From the NCBI GenBank assembly GCA_930367205.1, contig OV884011.1, positions 37,151,754 through 37,215,753 of the forward strand: a DNA stretch of 64,000 nucleotides, in the 5' to 3' direction. Under the pieces are notes generated by a model. That model was not told the origin of the DNA. It saw nothing but the letters and a program-made list of their open reading frames with translations, and made no database searches. Positions 25,746 to 37,789 of this stretch are shown one piece after another; the stretch's first letter is position 1; every line of letters starts with the position of its first letter. Made by a program: the position numbers and the translations under genes. This stretch comes from Acanthosoma haemorrhoidale. Lineage: Eukaryota > Arthropoda > Insecta > Hemiptera > Acanthosomatidae.

Positions 25746-28635
25746 GAAACCAATGTGTTTTCTCCATTTAACTTTTAGTAGTGTTATTAAGTACTTTTTT
25801 ATTAAAAGAATTATTAATTTTCTATAATTGGTATTAGGGCATCCAATTTAAAATCTCGACGTCTAGATTAATAATATATATCGTATGTTGTGACTCCAAT
25901 GAAATATATTTACAAAAAGTTGGCATGATGCAATCACTCTTGACTTTGTTTTATTATATGCCGTCATTCTCATTTTCAGTTTTTAAAATTTTTTATATTT
26001 TTTGGAATGTTGGATTCCTAACAAAAACCAAAACAAACTTTCATATCGTGAAGTATGTTAGCATACCTGGTACAGAATATAAAAGTGAATGTTGCGAAAC
26101 CTACAATTTACTCCTCCAGTTACTTCAGGTCTGGCTTGAGCATCTTTAGGCCTCGTCTCTTCTGGAAATTCAGTGCCACGATTTTTATCCCCAATATCAT
26201 TCGAGGAGGATTAAATAATTGCAGTCTTTATAGTCAAGCTACCTTTTGTAAACCGATCTTCATTAGCACTTCAAGGTCCCTGAATATAAATAGTATTGTT
26301 GATTGTCCATTCATTCATTATTCATCGATACATGGTGAGGTTTCATTTCCGCAAGGGTGGAGTCAATCTATTGTCTCAACCTGTTTCCATAAATAAAAGT
26401 TTGATGTTTTTTTTTTACAAATCGGGCCACTCACTACCAATCGATTTTCAGAAAACACTTCTTCCGGTCGTTCATTTCTTCTTCTCGTAACCCTCATTTC
26501 GCCATTCAGAGTTCCTCGTTTTGTTTCCTTTGGTCAGTGCAATCTTCCTCGACCCTTATTAGGAGTCAATACCACAGTTTTGATCTCCATAGTAACCTCA
26601 GTAGGTTGGACGTGTGGACAGCTGCTTTAATTCTGATACCTGAATGGGGCTCCTCCATATCCCACTGCTCTCAAAAAATGCATTTCCGTGCTGTACTTTT
26701 TTGGAATCTTGCAGCTATGGTCCAGCTGTCCGATGAGATAAGGCAATTTTACCAATAATTATTGAAATTGACAATTAATAGAATTTAAAGATAAGAGTTC
26801 ATAAAATCTTTGTCAGTTTTTTTTTACGTTTCCGATATCCGGGATAGTTAATTTCCACTAACCTCCCTTCTTTCTTCATCGGATCTCAGTGGGCGCTGAG
26901 TATATTTAAATTTATTTATTCCGACAATCTCGGTTTGGGCGAGGCACAGTGGAAGGGGGAAAAAGCTGGTGATTCCTTTTAGCAGTTCCCTCCATATTTT
27001 TTTATTCATTTCATTCTGTTCTGTTTCTTTATTTAAGCTGTTATTCTGTCCGATGTGAAAAAACGACATGACCAAAAAAAAACAAAAAAAAAAACGTAAA
27101 GGAACAAGAATAATTAAATTATTTTGGTGGACAGTACAGCTGTTTTTGAAGGGTATTATGCAGATTCAAGTACGTTTAGTATTTGTATTTGCATTTTATT
27201 ATTTCCAGTTTTTAAATAGAAACGTGGAACTGCCACTGAAGCATAAATAAATAAACAAGATAAAGTGTATTTAAACAGTTTAGTGCTGTATAGGTACAAG
27301 AATACGCTGACAAAGTTAGGTGTTTAAAAGGCTTCATCTGTGTCTTATGTATGTTTCTACTCTGTGTTACCAGATTCGTTCCTGAACCTATCTTATACTT
27401 CTTTATGCAAGTTAACTAGTTAAGGGTGAGTATTATTGATTTATCTAGCTATTAAACTTTAAATTTAGAGCTAATGTTTACTCAACTACACCAGTGATTC
27501 GCACAAGAATGGCCAGTGAACGGTTAGCCTATCATTTGCGTGCATTCTTTGCTCTTAACTATTTAATTCACAGCAATAATTGCATTGATACAACATCTGA
27601 ATGACATGACTGCATATAGTCCTAGGACATCCTGCGATATCCTATAGATGTATTTCTTATATCCCTAATAAATAAAAAATAAATCCTTATTCCAGTTTAA
27701 ATTTAGCTAAGTCTAGTGTGGACAGTTATTGTAACCGTGGTGGGTTCGTGTGTTCAGATAATTTTCCATGAAATCGCCTGAACAATCTCTCGATGTCATT
27801 CTGTACACATGGAACCTAGTCCGGTGTGTTACCTCTAGTTTTAAGTCTTGTGCAATATGTTAATATTTTGTGGAGCCCGAAATATATTATGTATACGTCA
27901 GAGTCGTCAGTTTAATTTAGACAATTTGATTTATCGTATAACTAAAAATTATTATTGGCATACAAATGAAAATTTAGTTAAGTAAACTTGAATGAACGGT
28001 GATGAATGATCCGTTCAATTGAATGAAATAAATGACTAATGAACGTGCGGATCACAGAACTGAGCCACGTCTGGCTGCGTGGGAGAGCGCTGAACACCTC
28101 CGTAACCAGCCAGCCCACCGCTAGATAACTGTTTTTGTATTATGTATGCTAATGCTCAATTCGCATGGGATAGCCTCTGTCGGTATATTCTCTACGATAA
28201 TCTTACGTCTTGTCTCGAGTTTGTGCACACATTTTGGTAAATACCAAATCCGATGGTATGCTTTGAAACTAAAATCTGATCTCTGCCATTACGATAGCGA
28301 TTGGTATGAGCTATTTGAAATTTTAAAGATATATTTCACAACACTTCGGATTACCCGTACGCTCCTTATAAGGGTAGGAAAGGCAAGCTAAACAAATTCA
28401 CTATGCTACCACGTTACTCTCGTATGATGATGACTCATCAATCAAAAATAATTTAACCATTAAATTGTGAGCTCATATTTAGCCGTATCTGTATCATCAG
28501 GACCATGCGGACTTACATAGTATGACAAAACTTCCTCCTATTATAAATTTGATAAATCACTCATTTTTTCATATAAAGTCAATATACCAACAAATCATCA
28601 ACTTATAAAAATTAGTTTCTAAACGCTGAGATGTA
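25746..28635. other. No gene seen
   Basis: From 26140 to 26760 the sequence is GC-richer with several overlapping plus-strand ORFs (up to 113 codons), and could be a very old transposon or pseudogene; no motif survives. The rest is plain AT-rich DNA. Confidence 0.4.
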
Positions 28636-28972
28636 AAGGGTGTCCCAGAATTAACGCAAGATTTGATTTAAATAGAAAAAACAGTTTTTAGTATTTTTGT
28701 TGTTATTTTTTTATTCAATTATAAAGTACATATTTATGGAATAACACATCGGGCAAATGGCCTCCACGACTTAAGGCACATACGCACTCTTTTGTCGAAA
28801 TTTTCCATGGCCATTTGGCATCAATGTGGTTGAATTTCTTCTTCTAATGCACGAGTAAATGTAGGCTTGTTGACATACACCTTTGACTTCAAATAACCCC
28901 ATAAAAAGAAATCTAAAGGTGTTAAATCACACAATCTAGGGGGCCAATTCTGATCACCGAAACGAGAGAGAG

Positions 28973-29085
28973 TTGTTATTTGAAATTGTAGTGTTACACT
29001 GGGGGTTCATTGTTCAACTTGGTATATAAATGAGTTGAGGATTTTGATTTTAAATTCGAGATTGATGAAAAAGAGTTTAAACCTG
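28973..29085. repeat. Insertion of about 113 bp inside transposon copy 2
   Basis: Relative to copy 1, where GAGAGAG runs within a few bases into GGAAATGTCTCGTGCAG, copy 2 carries an extra AT-rich segment between the same two flanks. It has no ORF and no obvious terminal repeats. It could be a small nested element or filler DNA from repair. Confidence 0.6.
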
Positions 29086-29174
29086 GAAATGTCTCATGTA
29101 GTATTAGAATTGTTGCATGGGCTGTATGGCATGAAGCACCATTTTGTTGAAACCACATATTGGCCACATCAATA

Positions 29175-29510
29175 TCATCCAATGTCGGCACAAAGAACTG
29201 TTATGTCGCGATATCTAGCACCAGTCATTGCTTGACCAGCCTCATTTTCAAAAAAGTATGGTCCAATCATGCCTCCGACCCAAAATCCACACCAAACAGT
29301 GACACGTTGTGGAAGCATTTGTTTTTCGACAATCACATGTGGGTTCTCCGAACCCAAAATGCGACAATTTTTTCGATTAACAAAGCCATCAAATTTTTGA
29401 ACTTCGGCCGTCAAACTTTCATTATTTTTGAAATAATGTTCAACAATAAAGACACGTTGTTCTATTGTGTAACGCTCCATTTTTACTAACCCTAAACTTT
29501 CAGTTGTCAA
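29175..29510 (-). pseudogene. Chimeric transposase ORF: HTH fused to catalytic core (copy 2)
   Basis: The 111-codon frame starts upstream of the true transposase start; the real Met is MERYTIEQR at 29480. About 25 HTH residues are followed directly by the central WCGFWVGGMIGPYFFEN block, showing an in-frame deletion of the HTH end and the linker. WCGF...IGPYFFEN is the conserved strand region of Tc1/mariner DDE domains. The frame is lost near DITVLCADIG, where a small indel precedes the MPTLDDIDVANMWFQQNGA piece at 28994-29191. Confidence 0.85.
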
Positions 29511-30499
29511 ATTTTTTTTTTTTTTTGTTGAGTTGCCAGCACTTTTGTTTACTGCACAAATGGCGGCAAAATCAAATCTTGCGTTAATTCCAGGATACCC
29601 TTTAGATAGTTTCTGAACTATTAAAACGGGTCCTACCTATTTCAATTCTAATTCTGAGTTGAACATGGTTTCGTCTGCATAGTCTCTCCACATTTTTAGT
29701 TATCTCCATGTTTCAGTTGAAATGCAAAAGGTTAACGGGTCCCCCGTTAAGGGATCATTATAGTCTAAAGAAATTCGCAGCCATTTAAAAAAAAAAAATG
29801 ATCAATATTTTAAATACTTTCAGACATCCCTACAATTTTTCAAACAGTCGAGGATGCTAATACAAAACGTTACCAAACTGTTGCTAATAATACAGTTATT
29901 TGACTAACCTTTACGTTCTTAAGACACGTTCACGATGACGACTTAAGAATGAACTCATCGGTGACTCCATAACCTGTTACCTTCTAGGCCTGTCAATAGA
30001 TACCAATATACCAAGTCCCTGCTCATCGTGGGGTCACTGTATTCAACTGCTTCGTCTCAATTGCCGAATAAGAAGCTCTATTGTCAAAAAGAGGTCAATA
30101 CTTAGTCATAATAACGGCTAAGCTAATTTTGTGATAGTTTCCTTATGGTTTAAGACGCATTAAAGACATGAAAAAAGAGCTTTTAAAGGTTTTTTTTATC
30201 TTTTGAGTAGGCGTTTTTGACATCAATGAAACGTAGTGAGATAGTTGAATTTCAGTTATTAATATCTTATTCATTATTTTTTTTAGCTCATTTAGTCAAA
30301 TCTTATAATTCATTCTTTGTTTTCACTTTCTACGTCCAACAGACGAATGACGGATAATCTGAGCCTGTTTGAAGGTATAGCGCTGTAAATGATTGGTTAT
30401 CAGATTTTTCTTATTGCGTATTAGTCAAGAAAAGGAAAGCGAATTTCCTTCGTGTTATAATATCAACCCTTTTCATCACTCAATATAATTGGCTCCTCT

Positions 30500-30741
30500 A
30501 ATTACTACCTATTCACTCGCTGCCGTACAAAGTGGCCAGATTTAATCGGATTCGACGACGATCGCGGAGAGGTTTGATTGGACCGCATCAAGTGAAAGAC
30601 AAAAGCGCCAATCAACATCTCCCCGATTTCATTGATAGATCGAGGAGTTATCAGCTGTTCTCTGACGGTGGCTTTATTGGATCATCTTTTAATCAGACCA
30701 GTCCATCGGTCGATATGGTTGGTCTAAAGCTCCCAGGCTGA
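30500..30741 (+). other. GC-richer open segment, unknown
   Basis: From 30532 an ORF of 69 codons (MARFNRIRRRSRRGLIGPH...) runs through a patch with more G+C than its flanks and ends in TGA at 30739-30741. It is basic at the start and polar throughout. No splice pattern is convincing and no family is recognised; a transposon remnant or chance are as likely as an exon. Confidence 0.15.
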
Positions 30742-31723
30742 AACTGTATTGTGACTCTAATATCTAGTTGATCTAATACTAGTTGAATGCTATTGGGAGG
30801 TGGTTCTACTTTTTTTCATTTTGACGAACATCTATCTATCTGATTGTCTGTACGTTTCACGATATTAATCAATCTCTCTGAAATTTGAAACATATATTAC
30901 GCAGAAATCTTTTGTTTAATTCATGGTTGAAATACAATAACGGAACTTGTCTGAAAAATTACACGCTAAAACTTATTGAGTGCTAATTATTTAATAGTTA
31001 AAGTGCTGATTCCCCCCCCCCCATTGGTATTAATGACGGTAACTCTGAAAGAATTTTAAAGTCATTTACAAAAAAAAAAATTTTGAGATCCAAAGGTTGA
31101 AATCACTTTCATTTGCCGAAAAGTTAATATTCTGTGACAGAGAAAATTTTAACAAATAAAATAAAGGTATTTTTAGTAAGTAATTAAGTACCTCTTCATA
31201 CTGTTACTTTTTCTATTTAGTTTATATGTTTAAATGTATTAAAACAATACATTTGAACTATAATTAATGTAAAAAAATATCTAAAAATAATAGCACTATT
31301 TGAATATTTAACTGGAGCTGCATATTTCATTTTATGAATGAATTAACTTGATAGATATCAAGATGTACAATTTTTATTTATTTTTGACTTAAAGCATTTT
31401 TAAGTATGGAAATTAAACTAAACATGACAGCAGTTTCAGTCTTCAAGAAGCTCAGAATACCGCAGAGGTATTAACTCGTTCCTATAATTTCAGCTCACAT
31501 TTCTTGGTCAGGATCAGTTCAATGTTGCGATTTGTTTCCAGGCAGATCTTTATCATTCGTAGAACATATTTAACAGAAAATCAGATTAAAAAAAAAAAAG
31601 TCACTCCCAGATCCCGAAAACATAAGATAATTGTGCTTCATCTGTGTGCAGCGAGAAATGCTACACTAAGTTCAATAAACTAGAAAGAATTCAAATCTAA
31701 TGAATGACATTAACAAATAACTA

Positions 31724-31750
31724 CTCTCTCTCTCTCTCTCTCTCTCTCTC
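31724..31750 (+). repeat. (CT)13 microsatellite
   Basis: Uninterrupted CT run of 27 bases; on the minus strand it makes an RERERE-like false ORF end (31721-31915). Confidence 0.95.
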
Positions 31751-32512
31751 GATCATGCGCAAAATGTATATCTGTTTTTGTATTGTGAATCTGTCAATTA
31801 AAAAAAATAAATAAATAAAACTTGCTTCTGTTATAATAATTAATAATGCTTGCAAGTCGCAGGCCCATAAAAAAAAAATGAATGATGACAAACGGTGGAT
31901 AAAGGAACGGTTCACTGAAATGACCGTGTAGGATGACTACTACATTCAACCGAACATCTACACTGTATGAGTACTATGGGACCAACTCCCTTGCATCAGA
32001 GTACATGTATCCCTTTAGGGCAGTCTTATCTTAAACCCTTCTTTAACTTAGTGCCTTCAGAAGTAAAAAACCTTTTACCTCTACCGATATATAAACCTTC
32101 CCTCGTCTCATGTAGCATCGATTTCCATCTGCTGATTGAACTGGCTTGGTTCCTCTCCCCTGGGCTGCAACGTTATCCGCAAAAACATATGACGAAACGA
32201 ATGCTACATATTATTAACAAGGGTCCCTAAGTAATTAATTATTCTCCCTTGTGGATTTGGTTGTATTTTTATAATTATCAGGGCATAAAATAAAACTATC
32301 ACGCCTTTAGGAAAAACACTGGCTTAATTAAAGTTGAGATTGGTGTTAATAGTTTTAATGACTTTTTATAATTATAGTTAAAAAAAACCAACTCCATATT
32401 ATTAATCCGGTTGTTGAAGTGTGATATCCTTCTCTTTCTCTCTTCTCACAAAGTCCAAAACAGACAGACTAACTAACATTTAATTAGCTAACTATAAGCA
32501 GTCTTAACCCGA

Positions 32513-32898
32513 TGACTGAACGAACTACACCCAGCCGAGATATCGAGGCCGATCTCCCGGCCGACTCAACCGAAGCTACAAGACCCCATCTACCTGTTTA
32601 AGCAGGGTCGACCTTCCGGCCGAGAGGCCGACTTATTTCAGCCCCCTGCCGGGGCTGGCCAGGCTTGACCTGGCCGACTACAATCCACTGCCTAGGCACC
32701 CCTAGGCTCCACCCTCGGTAGACTCTCACTACCTTCCCGAATCCACCCGCCTCCTTCAGGCATTCCACACCCTATATCCTTCTCATACACCCTTCAAATG
32801 GGGGACTCCCCTTAGTGAAAGGCACTCATTAGCCCAAAAAAAATTTTTTCCCACATCCTATTTTATAAGTTTGAGAGCTAAGGGGGAAAAAAAAAATA
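32513..32898 (+). mobile_element. LINE 3' end (second family), longer copy 2
   Basis: It carries the copy 1 segment plus about 190 more bases upstream, very GC-rich, with alternating GGCCGA/TCGGCC motifs (CCGAGATATCGAGGCCGATC, CCGGCCGAGAGGCCGAC, GCCGGGGCTGGCC). These can fold into stable hairpins, typical of 3' UTRs recognised by an RT. Ends in TTTGAGAGCTAAGGGGG and A-run. No ORF is preserved. Confidence 0.78.
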
Positions 32899-34377
32899 AA
32901 AAAATAAGCAGTCAACTTAACATTGAGATAGTTAGTTTAATTATTACTGCTACTATTCCGAGTCAATGAACAAAAAATAACCGGGTTTAAATATTGGGAG
33001 AGAGCAGAATTAAAGAATAGTTAGAAGGAAGGATAAGAGAGTACCAAAACTTATACTCATGAACTATGAACCATCGGAAAAAGAAAGATGTGGGGAATGT
33101 TCTAGATTTCCTGATACGGAAGTAATTAACTTATAGTTTTATAATCAAAGTACTCTGGATTGTACTAGTCAAAGTTTACGTAATAAAATCAATGGCTACC
33201 TCTCAACTCCTTATCTAACAGCTAAGATGTACATTATATTCCACGAATTACTGAAAGGTGTTTCCTTCTTGTTGCTTTCCTTGGATTGGGAAGCGTACGT
33301 TTTCCGTTGTAGCATTATAGTACCAGTTGAGTTATGGCTCCGTTGCCTAATAATTTGTATTTTTACTGAAATATTTCTTCAATGCAATATCTTCTCCTTA
33401 CTGAATTTGTCATTCGATCTATACAAGGTCTCTTATCATTTTATGAAATTCACCTCTTTAACAGAGATGATTAGCTATCTACAAGTCGACACCATGTATT
33501 AACCCAATGATACTATCAGATAATTATTAAATAACAATATCGCCATTTCTAGGGCGTGTCTCAAACCGTATAATAAATTGCTATACGTCCGTTATTTTAT
33601 TACCATTATTAAAACTATCATTAACACGTGCTATAAAAAATATGGGAAAAACTGACTGTAACTATCACAGTATACTCCCAATTTCGCCATGCTCTGTGCG
33701 TCTGTTCTTGCCAGACACACTTTCCCAAAATTATCGATTTCGAGAATTTTTAAATTTACTTTATTTAAGATTTATGGTACATGGTCTTAAAGAAAAATAA
33801 CATGTTTATTTGACCTTATGACACGGAATACCAATATTATGGGTGAAAAACTCCAATATCCCTTTTTATAAACAACGTTTTGAAAAGGTAATAATTACTT
33901 GTCTTGTTTTCTGTTTATTCTCAGATCATTAAAAAGTAAGTCTCATTTTCCGAATATGTTACCTTCAGGCACCCCCACTGTACTCGGTGGCTGGTCATAT
34001 TGTACCGTACAGATACGATAGTGCTTTCCCCACTCTTGTTAAACACACACACACACACACAGAAATTAGACAAACAGTGTCAGATAAAATGTAGTAGAGT
34101 TCGGGGCGTGAAGCTTGGTTCGATCTTAGATAGACAGAAAAAGAGGGGGGGAAGCACATACAAAATGTTCCCGCATTTTAACTTAACAATCTCAGTAAAG
34201 TCCCAAAAACAAATTTATAAACAACGCCGATAATACCTAACCTACGTTTCACCAGTATGGAGCACAAAATTGCAAAACCAACTCCAGAAAACTTGAAAGG
34301 GTCCAACACCTGAACAAAAAAACAATGGTTAATGCTCAACGACTTGCCCACCCCTTAAAAATTTACACTTGATTTAC
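32899..34377. other. No gene seen
   Basis: The 91-codon ORF at 33227-33502 is hydrophobic and AT-rich, with no family motif. (AC)9 is the only clear repeat. Confidence 0.45.
34043..34061 (+). repeat. (AC)9 microsatellite
   Basis: Uninterrupted AC run of 19 bases. Confidence 0.95.
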
Positions 34378-34950
34378 AACAACTTTATTATGATAAAATT
34401 ACAATCTGCCTGATTGGGCTATAAGTCATTGTGATAAATTATCTCATTAATATCAATTTACAGTTTTCATTCACTCGCTCATTCATACTGTATATACAAA
34501 CAGCCCTGAGGCCCCCCAAGTCCACATGGTCGTCACCTCCCTTGCGTGCGAAGGAGGAACTTCGCAGGACTTCTTGGGAAGTCCCCCACTCTCCTTCATC
34601 AGCAGCGTCACTGGATAAGAGCCTGCGGTGGCTGACCAAGAACGCGAGAGCCTCAGACGCTCAGTACATGATTGGAGAACTGGCCATTGCCAGGATTCAC
34701 ACTGTCAGGTATTAATAGCAGATCACGAGACCACTGCCGTTTTAGTCTCCGAGGAGCATTATAGGGATGAGTGGTGCAGTGCAAGGGGCATTTACTGTAA
34801 TTCTCAGGACTTTAGATTGAAAGGATTGGATGCGCTTGTTGTTCGACGTTTTTGAAGTCCCCTATAGTTCTATTCCGTATGTCCAGATTGGCTTAATTAT
34901 ACTTTGTAGATTAGTAATTTATTTTCTATTGAGAGATGGGATGTCCTTTC
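34378..34950 (-). mobile_element. Jockey-type LINE, minus strand, with a 3' UTR deletion
   Basis: From 34950 downwards this holds RT C-terminal sequence (reading into the block that ends SHLS-ENK in the 37 kb copy), then 3' UTR, then the hairpin and an AATAAAG (TTTATTATG on plus at 34383). Compared with the 56.4 kb copy, about 120 bases are missing at about 34783. ORFs on both strands (34431-34855) are UTR shadows. Confidence 0.85.
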
Positions 34951-35639
34951 TCAGACAAAATCATATCTTAACATAACAATAGTTTCTGAAAATCCATAAG
35001 GGGATATGGATAAGTTCAAAAAAAATTCTGTCAAAAGGTAACTAAACATCTGCTGCGAAATTAAAAGTTTCTATTTTCAGTTTACGAAGGGATCCCACAA
35101 TTTAAGTGCAACATCTATTATAATAAATTGTCGTTCTTAAAAAAAAAATCTTGTAACGTTTGAATCTTGACTACGACGACCATAAAGCATATTTTTATTT
35201 AATTTTGTAAATAAGGTTTTTGTTGTTTGTTTTATGTATCAAGTAGGTTCTTATTTATTTCGTGCTATTTGAAAATTTTAGTAAATATATCATTACGTTA
35301 TACGCTATAGATGAATTGTAAATTTAACGTGAATAGCGTTTTCTTATGTCTCAACTTATCTACTTCTTTGATAGTCCCAACTTCCGTAGGTATGAGGTAG
35401 TCTTTCCAGCGTGATCTGGGCAAAGCTTATACATAGAAATATACTCATTGTTTGTGAAACAAGGGAGACAACTTTTATTTTTAAAAATATACTGTCACTT
35501 TCTAAAAAAATGGAGCATACGAACAAATGAATGTAAAGAAGCAATGTCCGAGGTATTGTCGGACTCTACCATGGGCGATATTTTATTTTATTTATTCAAC
35601 TATTTCGGTCCCTTTACCCTTTAAGAAGTAGGTTGCCAT

Positions 35640-35880
35640 ATTATAGGTATTTCGTTACCTTTAGAACGCTATGAAAAATAAGGTATCACATTCCATTGAG
35701 AAGTTAGGAAGCAGAAATAAAATATAATTGCAAAAATATATTTTCAAATCTTCTGAGCTGTAACTTCAAAAAGCAGTAAGAATTTTTCGGGATTTCGGTC
35801 GGCTTAGGTTAATGAAATAGAGATGTTACACATTCATCAAATGTATTAATGGACAAGGTTCCGCCATCCGTATCAAGTCG
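35640..35880 (-). repeat. Possible Penelope-like repeat, copy 2 (inverted to copy 3)
   Basis: Shares with copy 3 (opposite strand) the block CACATTCCATTGAGAAGTTA / GGAAGCAGAAATAAAA (about 35690-35725) and the motif TCATCAAATGTATTAATGG (35837-35856). Between them the copies differ in length. No ORF. Confidence 0.6.
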
Positions 35881-36631
35881 TATGATTTATAAAAAACTGT
35901 TTATTGTTTTAAGCCATATTGGGGAGAACTGAGGTTTTTCATTATTAGCTTACGTCGATATCCTAACAAGTTCATCCACCTACTATGGAACCCTCAGTAA
36001 TACAAAAGTAGAATTCCGTGTAAAATTCTCTTTTCACATACATGTAATTATTATTCTTTGACTAAAACATTCGAAGGTTGATCCGGGGTGTTGTTGAGTA
36101 CATATAAACAGATGATTAGCATGTTCTGGTTGGAAAGTCGATCCTCTCAAATCGAGTTCGTTTGAGACCTTCTGATTCCCAGTTGTTTTGAATACCTCGC
36201 ATACATACACGCTTCTCCACATCAATATACATTGGCTGACCTCACAGCGTTCCTTCAGTGTGTGAAATTACGACACCTCCTGAGTCATGTCCAGAGTTCT
36301 ATTTAAAGTGCTGTCTGATTGTGAAAACTGTTTGTTTACCGCCGCCATCGCATTCCTCCCTGGAACAAAACATGTTCATCTAAACCATTAAACCGAATGA
36401 GGCAAACTTTAGCCCAGTGTATATTTATAAAAGGGTTCTTATAATGTGAGTTCATCTCTTTAGCCGTGAGGATATTAATCAGTAGAAGAGTTTGTATTTG
36501 CTTGTTTTGGTCAAATTTATTAATGCACAACATTTAAACTTGCTACGTGGGAGTTACTGATTAGGACCCCCAAAAGGTTTTAAATAATCCTACCAACTTA
36601 TCCTACCCTCTTCCACTATGAGGCACACATA

Positions 36632-36985
36632 TTATGTCGAAATGTTGTCCATTAATAAATTTGATGAACTCAACATAACTCTTTTTCATGAAGCTGAATT
36701 GACTTTACAACCACCAATAACTCATAAATATGCAAGCCACCTATGACCGTGCGAAGGTTCTAAATAAAATTTGGTACAGCGGGTAATCAACACAAATGGA
36801 TATTGTATTCATCACTAACGCCGTAAAGGTTTTTTAAAATCCAAATTGGTTTTTGTTGGTAAGTGCGAGAACCAGCTAGAATTTTTGCGATTTTATTAAT
36901 CTGTTTTTATTTCTGCTTCCTAACCTCTCAATGGAATGTGATCCCTTCTTTTGCATACCGTTCTAAAGAGGATGAAACACCTATA
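36632..36985 (+). repeat. Possible Penelope-like repeat, copy 3 (inverted to copy 2)
   Basis: Begins near ATTATGTCGAAATGTTGTCC with ATTAATAAATTTGATGAACT and runs to TTTATTTCTGCTTCCTAACC, TCAATGGAATGTGATC and TTCTAAAGAGGATGAAACAC. It forms a wide inverted repeat with 35640-35880, arms about 750 bases apart. Confidence 0.6.
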
Positions 36986-37177
36986 TTTTATTTTTTTTTC
37001 GCTGGCATACCAGCGGGTAATGTTTAAGGGACATTATAAATCCAATGACGACGCTTTTGATTAAAATATCTATAACCATAAGAAATGTGGCGTAAGCTAT
37101 AGAAAATCAACATAATTTTATTCTATTAATAGATAGACAAACACCGTGGCTTTAAGAAACACGGTTAAAGACTTAAA

Positions 37178-37789
37178 ATGAAACACATTAGAAAAAAAAC
37201 TCATGCAGTCTTGTCATCCCACCCAGACCCCGATATAGCATCCCATAACCTTCAAAAATACCTTGATGAGATCGAGTATTGGTGCAACCAATGGTGGATC
37301 AAAGTTAATAAAGCAAAATGTTCCTACATTCTCTGTCGCAAATCTTGTCCACTAGTTTATTTTAATTATATTCCTCTCCCTGTATCTAAGACAGTACGGT
37401 ACTTAGGCCTCCATCTCGACAAACGACTGACCTGGAACCCACACACGAGACTAAAAAGACAAGAACTAAAGAGACGCTTTGGGCAACTGTACAGACTACT
37501 TCAAAGGACATCTCATCTCTCAATAGAAAATAAATAACTAGTCTACAAAGTTATACCTAAGCCAATCTGGACATACGGAATAGAGCTACGGGGGACAGCA
37601 AAACCGTCGAACTTTAAGCGTACCCAATCCTTTCAACCAAAAGTCCTGAGAACAATAGTAAATGCCCCTTATTACGTCAGCAACAAAACCCTTCATAACG
37701 ATCTTAATATACTCTACATTCTTGAACTCATCCCTTCCAAGTTTATGATTTTCCATAGTAGCCTTTCCAACCCTAATCCCGTAGCATAG
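37178..37789 (+). pseudogene. Jockey reverse transcriptase C-terminal part, one nonsense stop
   Basis: Residues read DPDIASHNLQKYLDEIEYW, then INKAKC-like VNKAKCSYILCRKSC, VRYLGLHLDKRLTW and LKRRFGQLYRLLQRTSHLS. These are the palm end and thumb of a jockey-clade RT (YLG...LDxxLTW is diagnostic). TAA at 37535-37537 interrupts the frame, which then continues in phase (LVYKVIPKPIWTYGIELRGT, NAPYYVSNKTLHNDLNI) to TAG at 37787-37789. The first codons before about 37199 are not RT and come from the insertion flank. The catalytic Asp pair is missing through truncation. Confidence 0.88.

Larger units (their letters stand above)
28636..29602 (-). mobile_element. Internally deleted Tc1/mariner-superfamily element, copy 2 (967 bp)
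   Basis: Same family as 22133-22996, with the same inverted ends and an intact TA on each side (28634-28635 and 29603-29604). On the minus strand the HTH start (MERYTIEQRVFIVEHYFKNN at 29480) is fused after about 25 residues to the central catalytic region, which reads VNRKNCRILGSENPH, MLPQRVTVWCGFWVGGMIGP and FFENEAGQAMTGARY, then DDIDVANMWFQQNGASCHTA. After HETFPG the frame is interrupted by about 110 bases absent from copy 1 (about 28973-29085), then the C-terminus resumes and reaches the end near 28745. Copy 1 lacks the middle but keeps the HTH linker; copy 2 keeps the middle but lacks the linker. Both are non-autonomous. Confidence 0.9.
29605..32512. other. Mostly no gene; one GC-richer open segment
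   Basis: Contains the 30.5 kb open segment and (CT)13 listed separately. A short phrase, GGTTTAAGACGCATTAAAGAC near 30148, recurs with one base missing near 20293, a minor dispersed repeat. ORF 31967-32230 is unrecognised. Confidence 0.4.

Noticed and set aside
26055..26758. Run of overlapping plus-strand ORFs up to 113 codons
   Set aside because: No recognisable domain in any frame and no consistent splicing; kept only as a possible very old relic.
31721..31915. ORF ending in alternating Arg-Glu
   Set aside because: The alternating residues are just the (CT) microsatellite read in reverse.
34431..34855. ORFs of 66-94 codons on both strands
   Set aside because: They lie entirely in the LINE 3' UTR; the same UTR gives similar false ORFs at 24.1, 37.7, 56.4, 57.9 and 60.1 kb.
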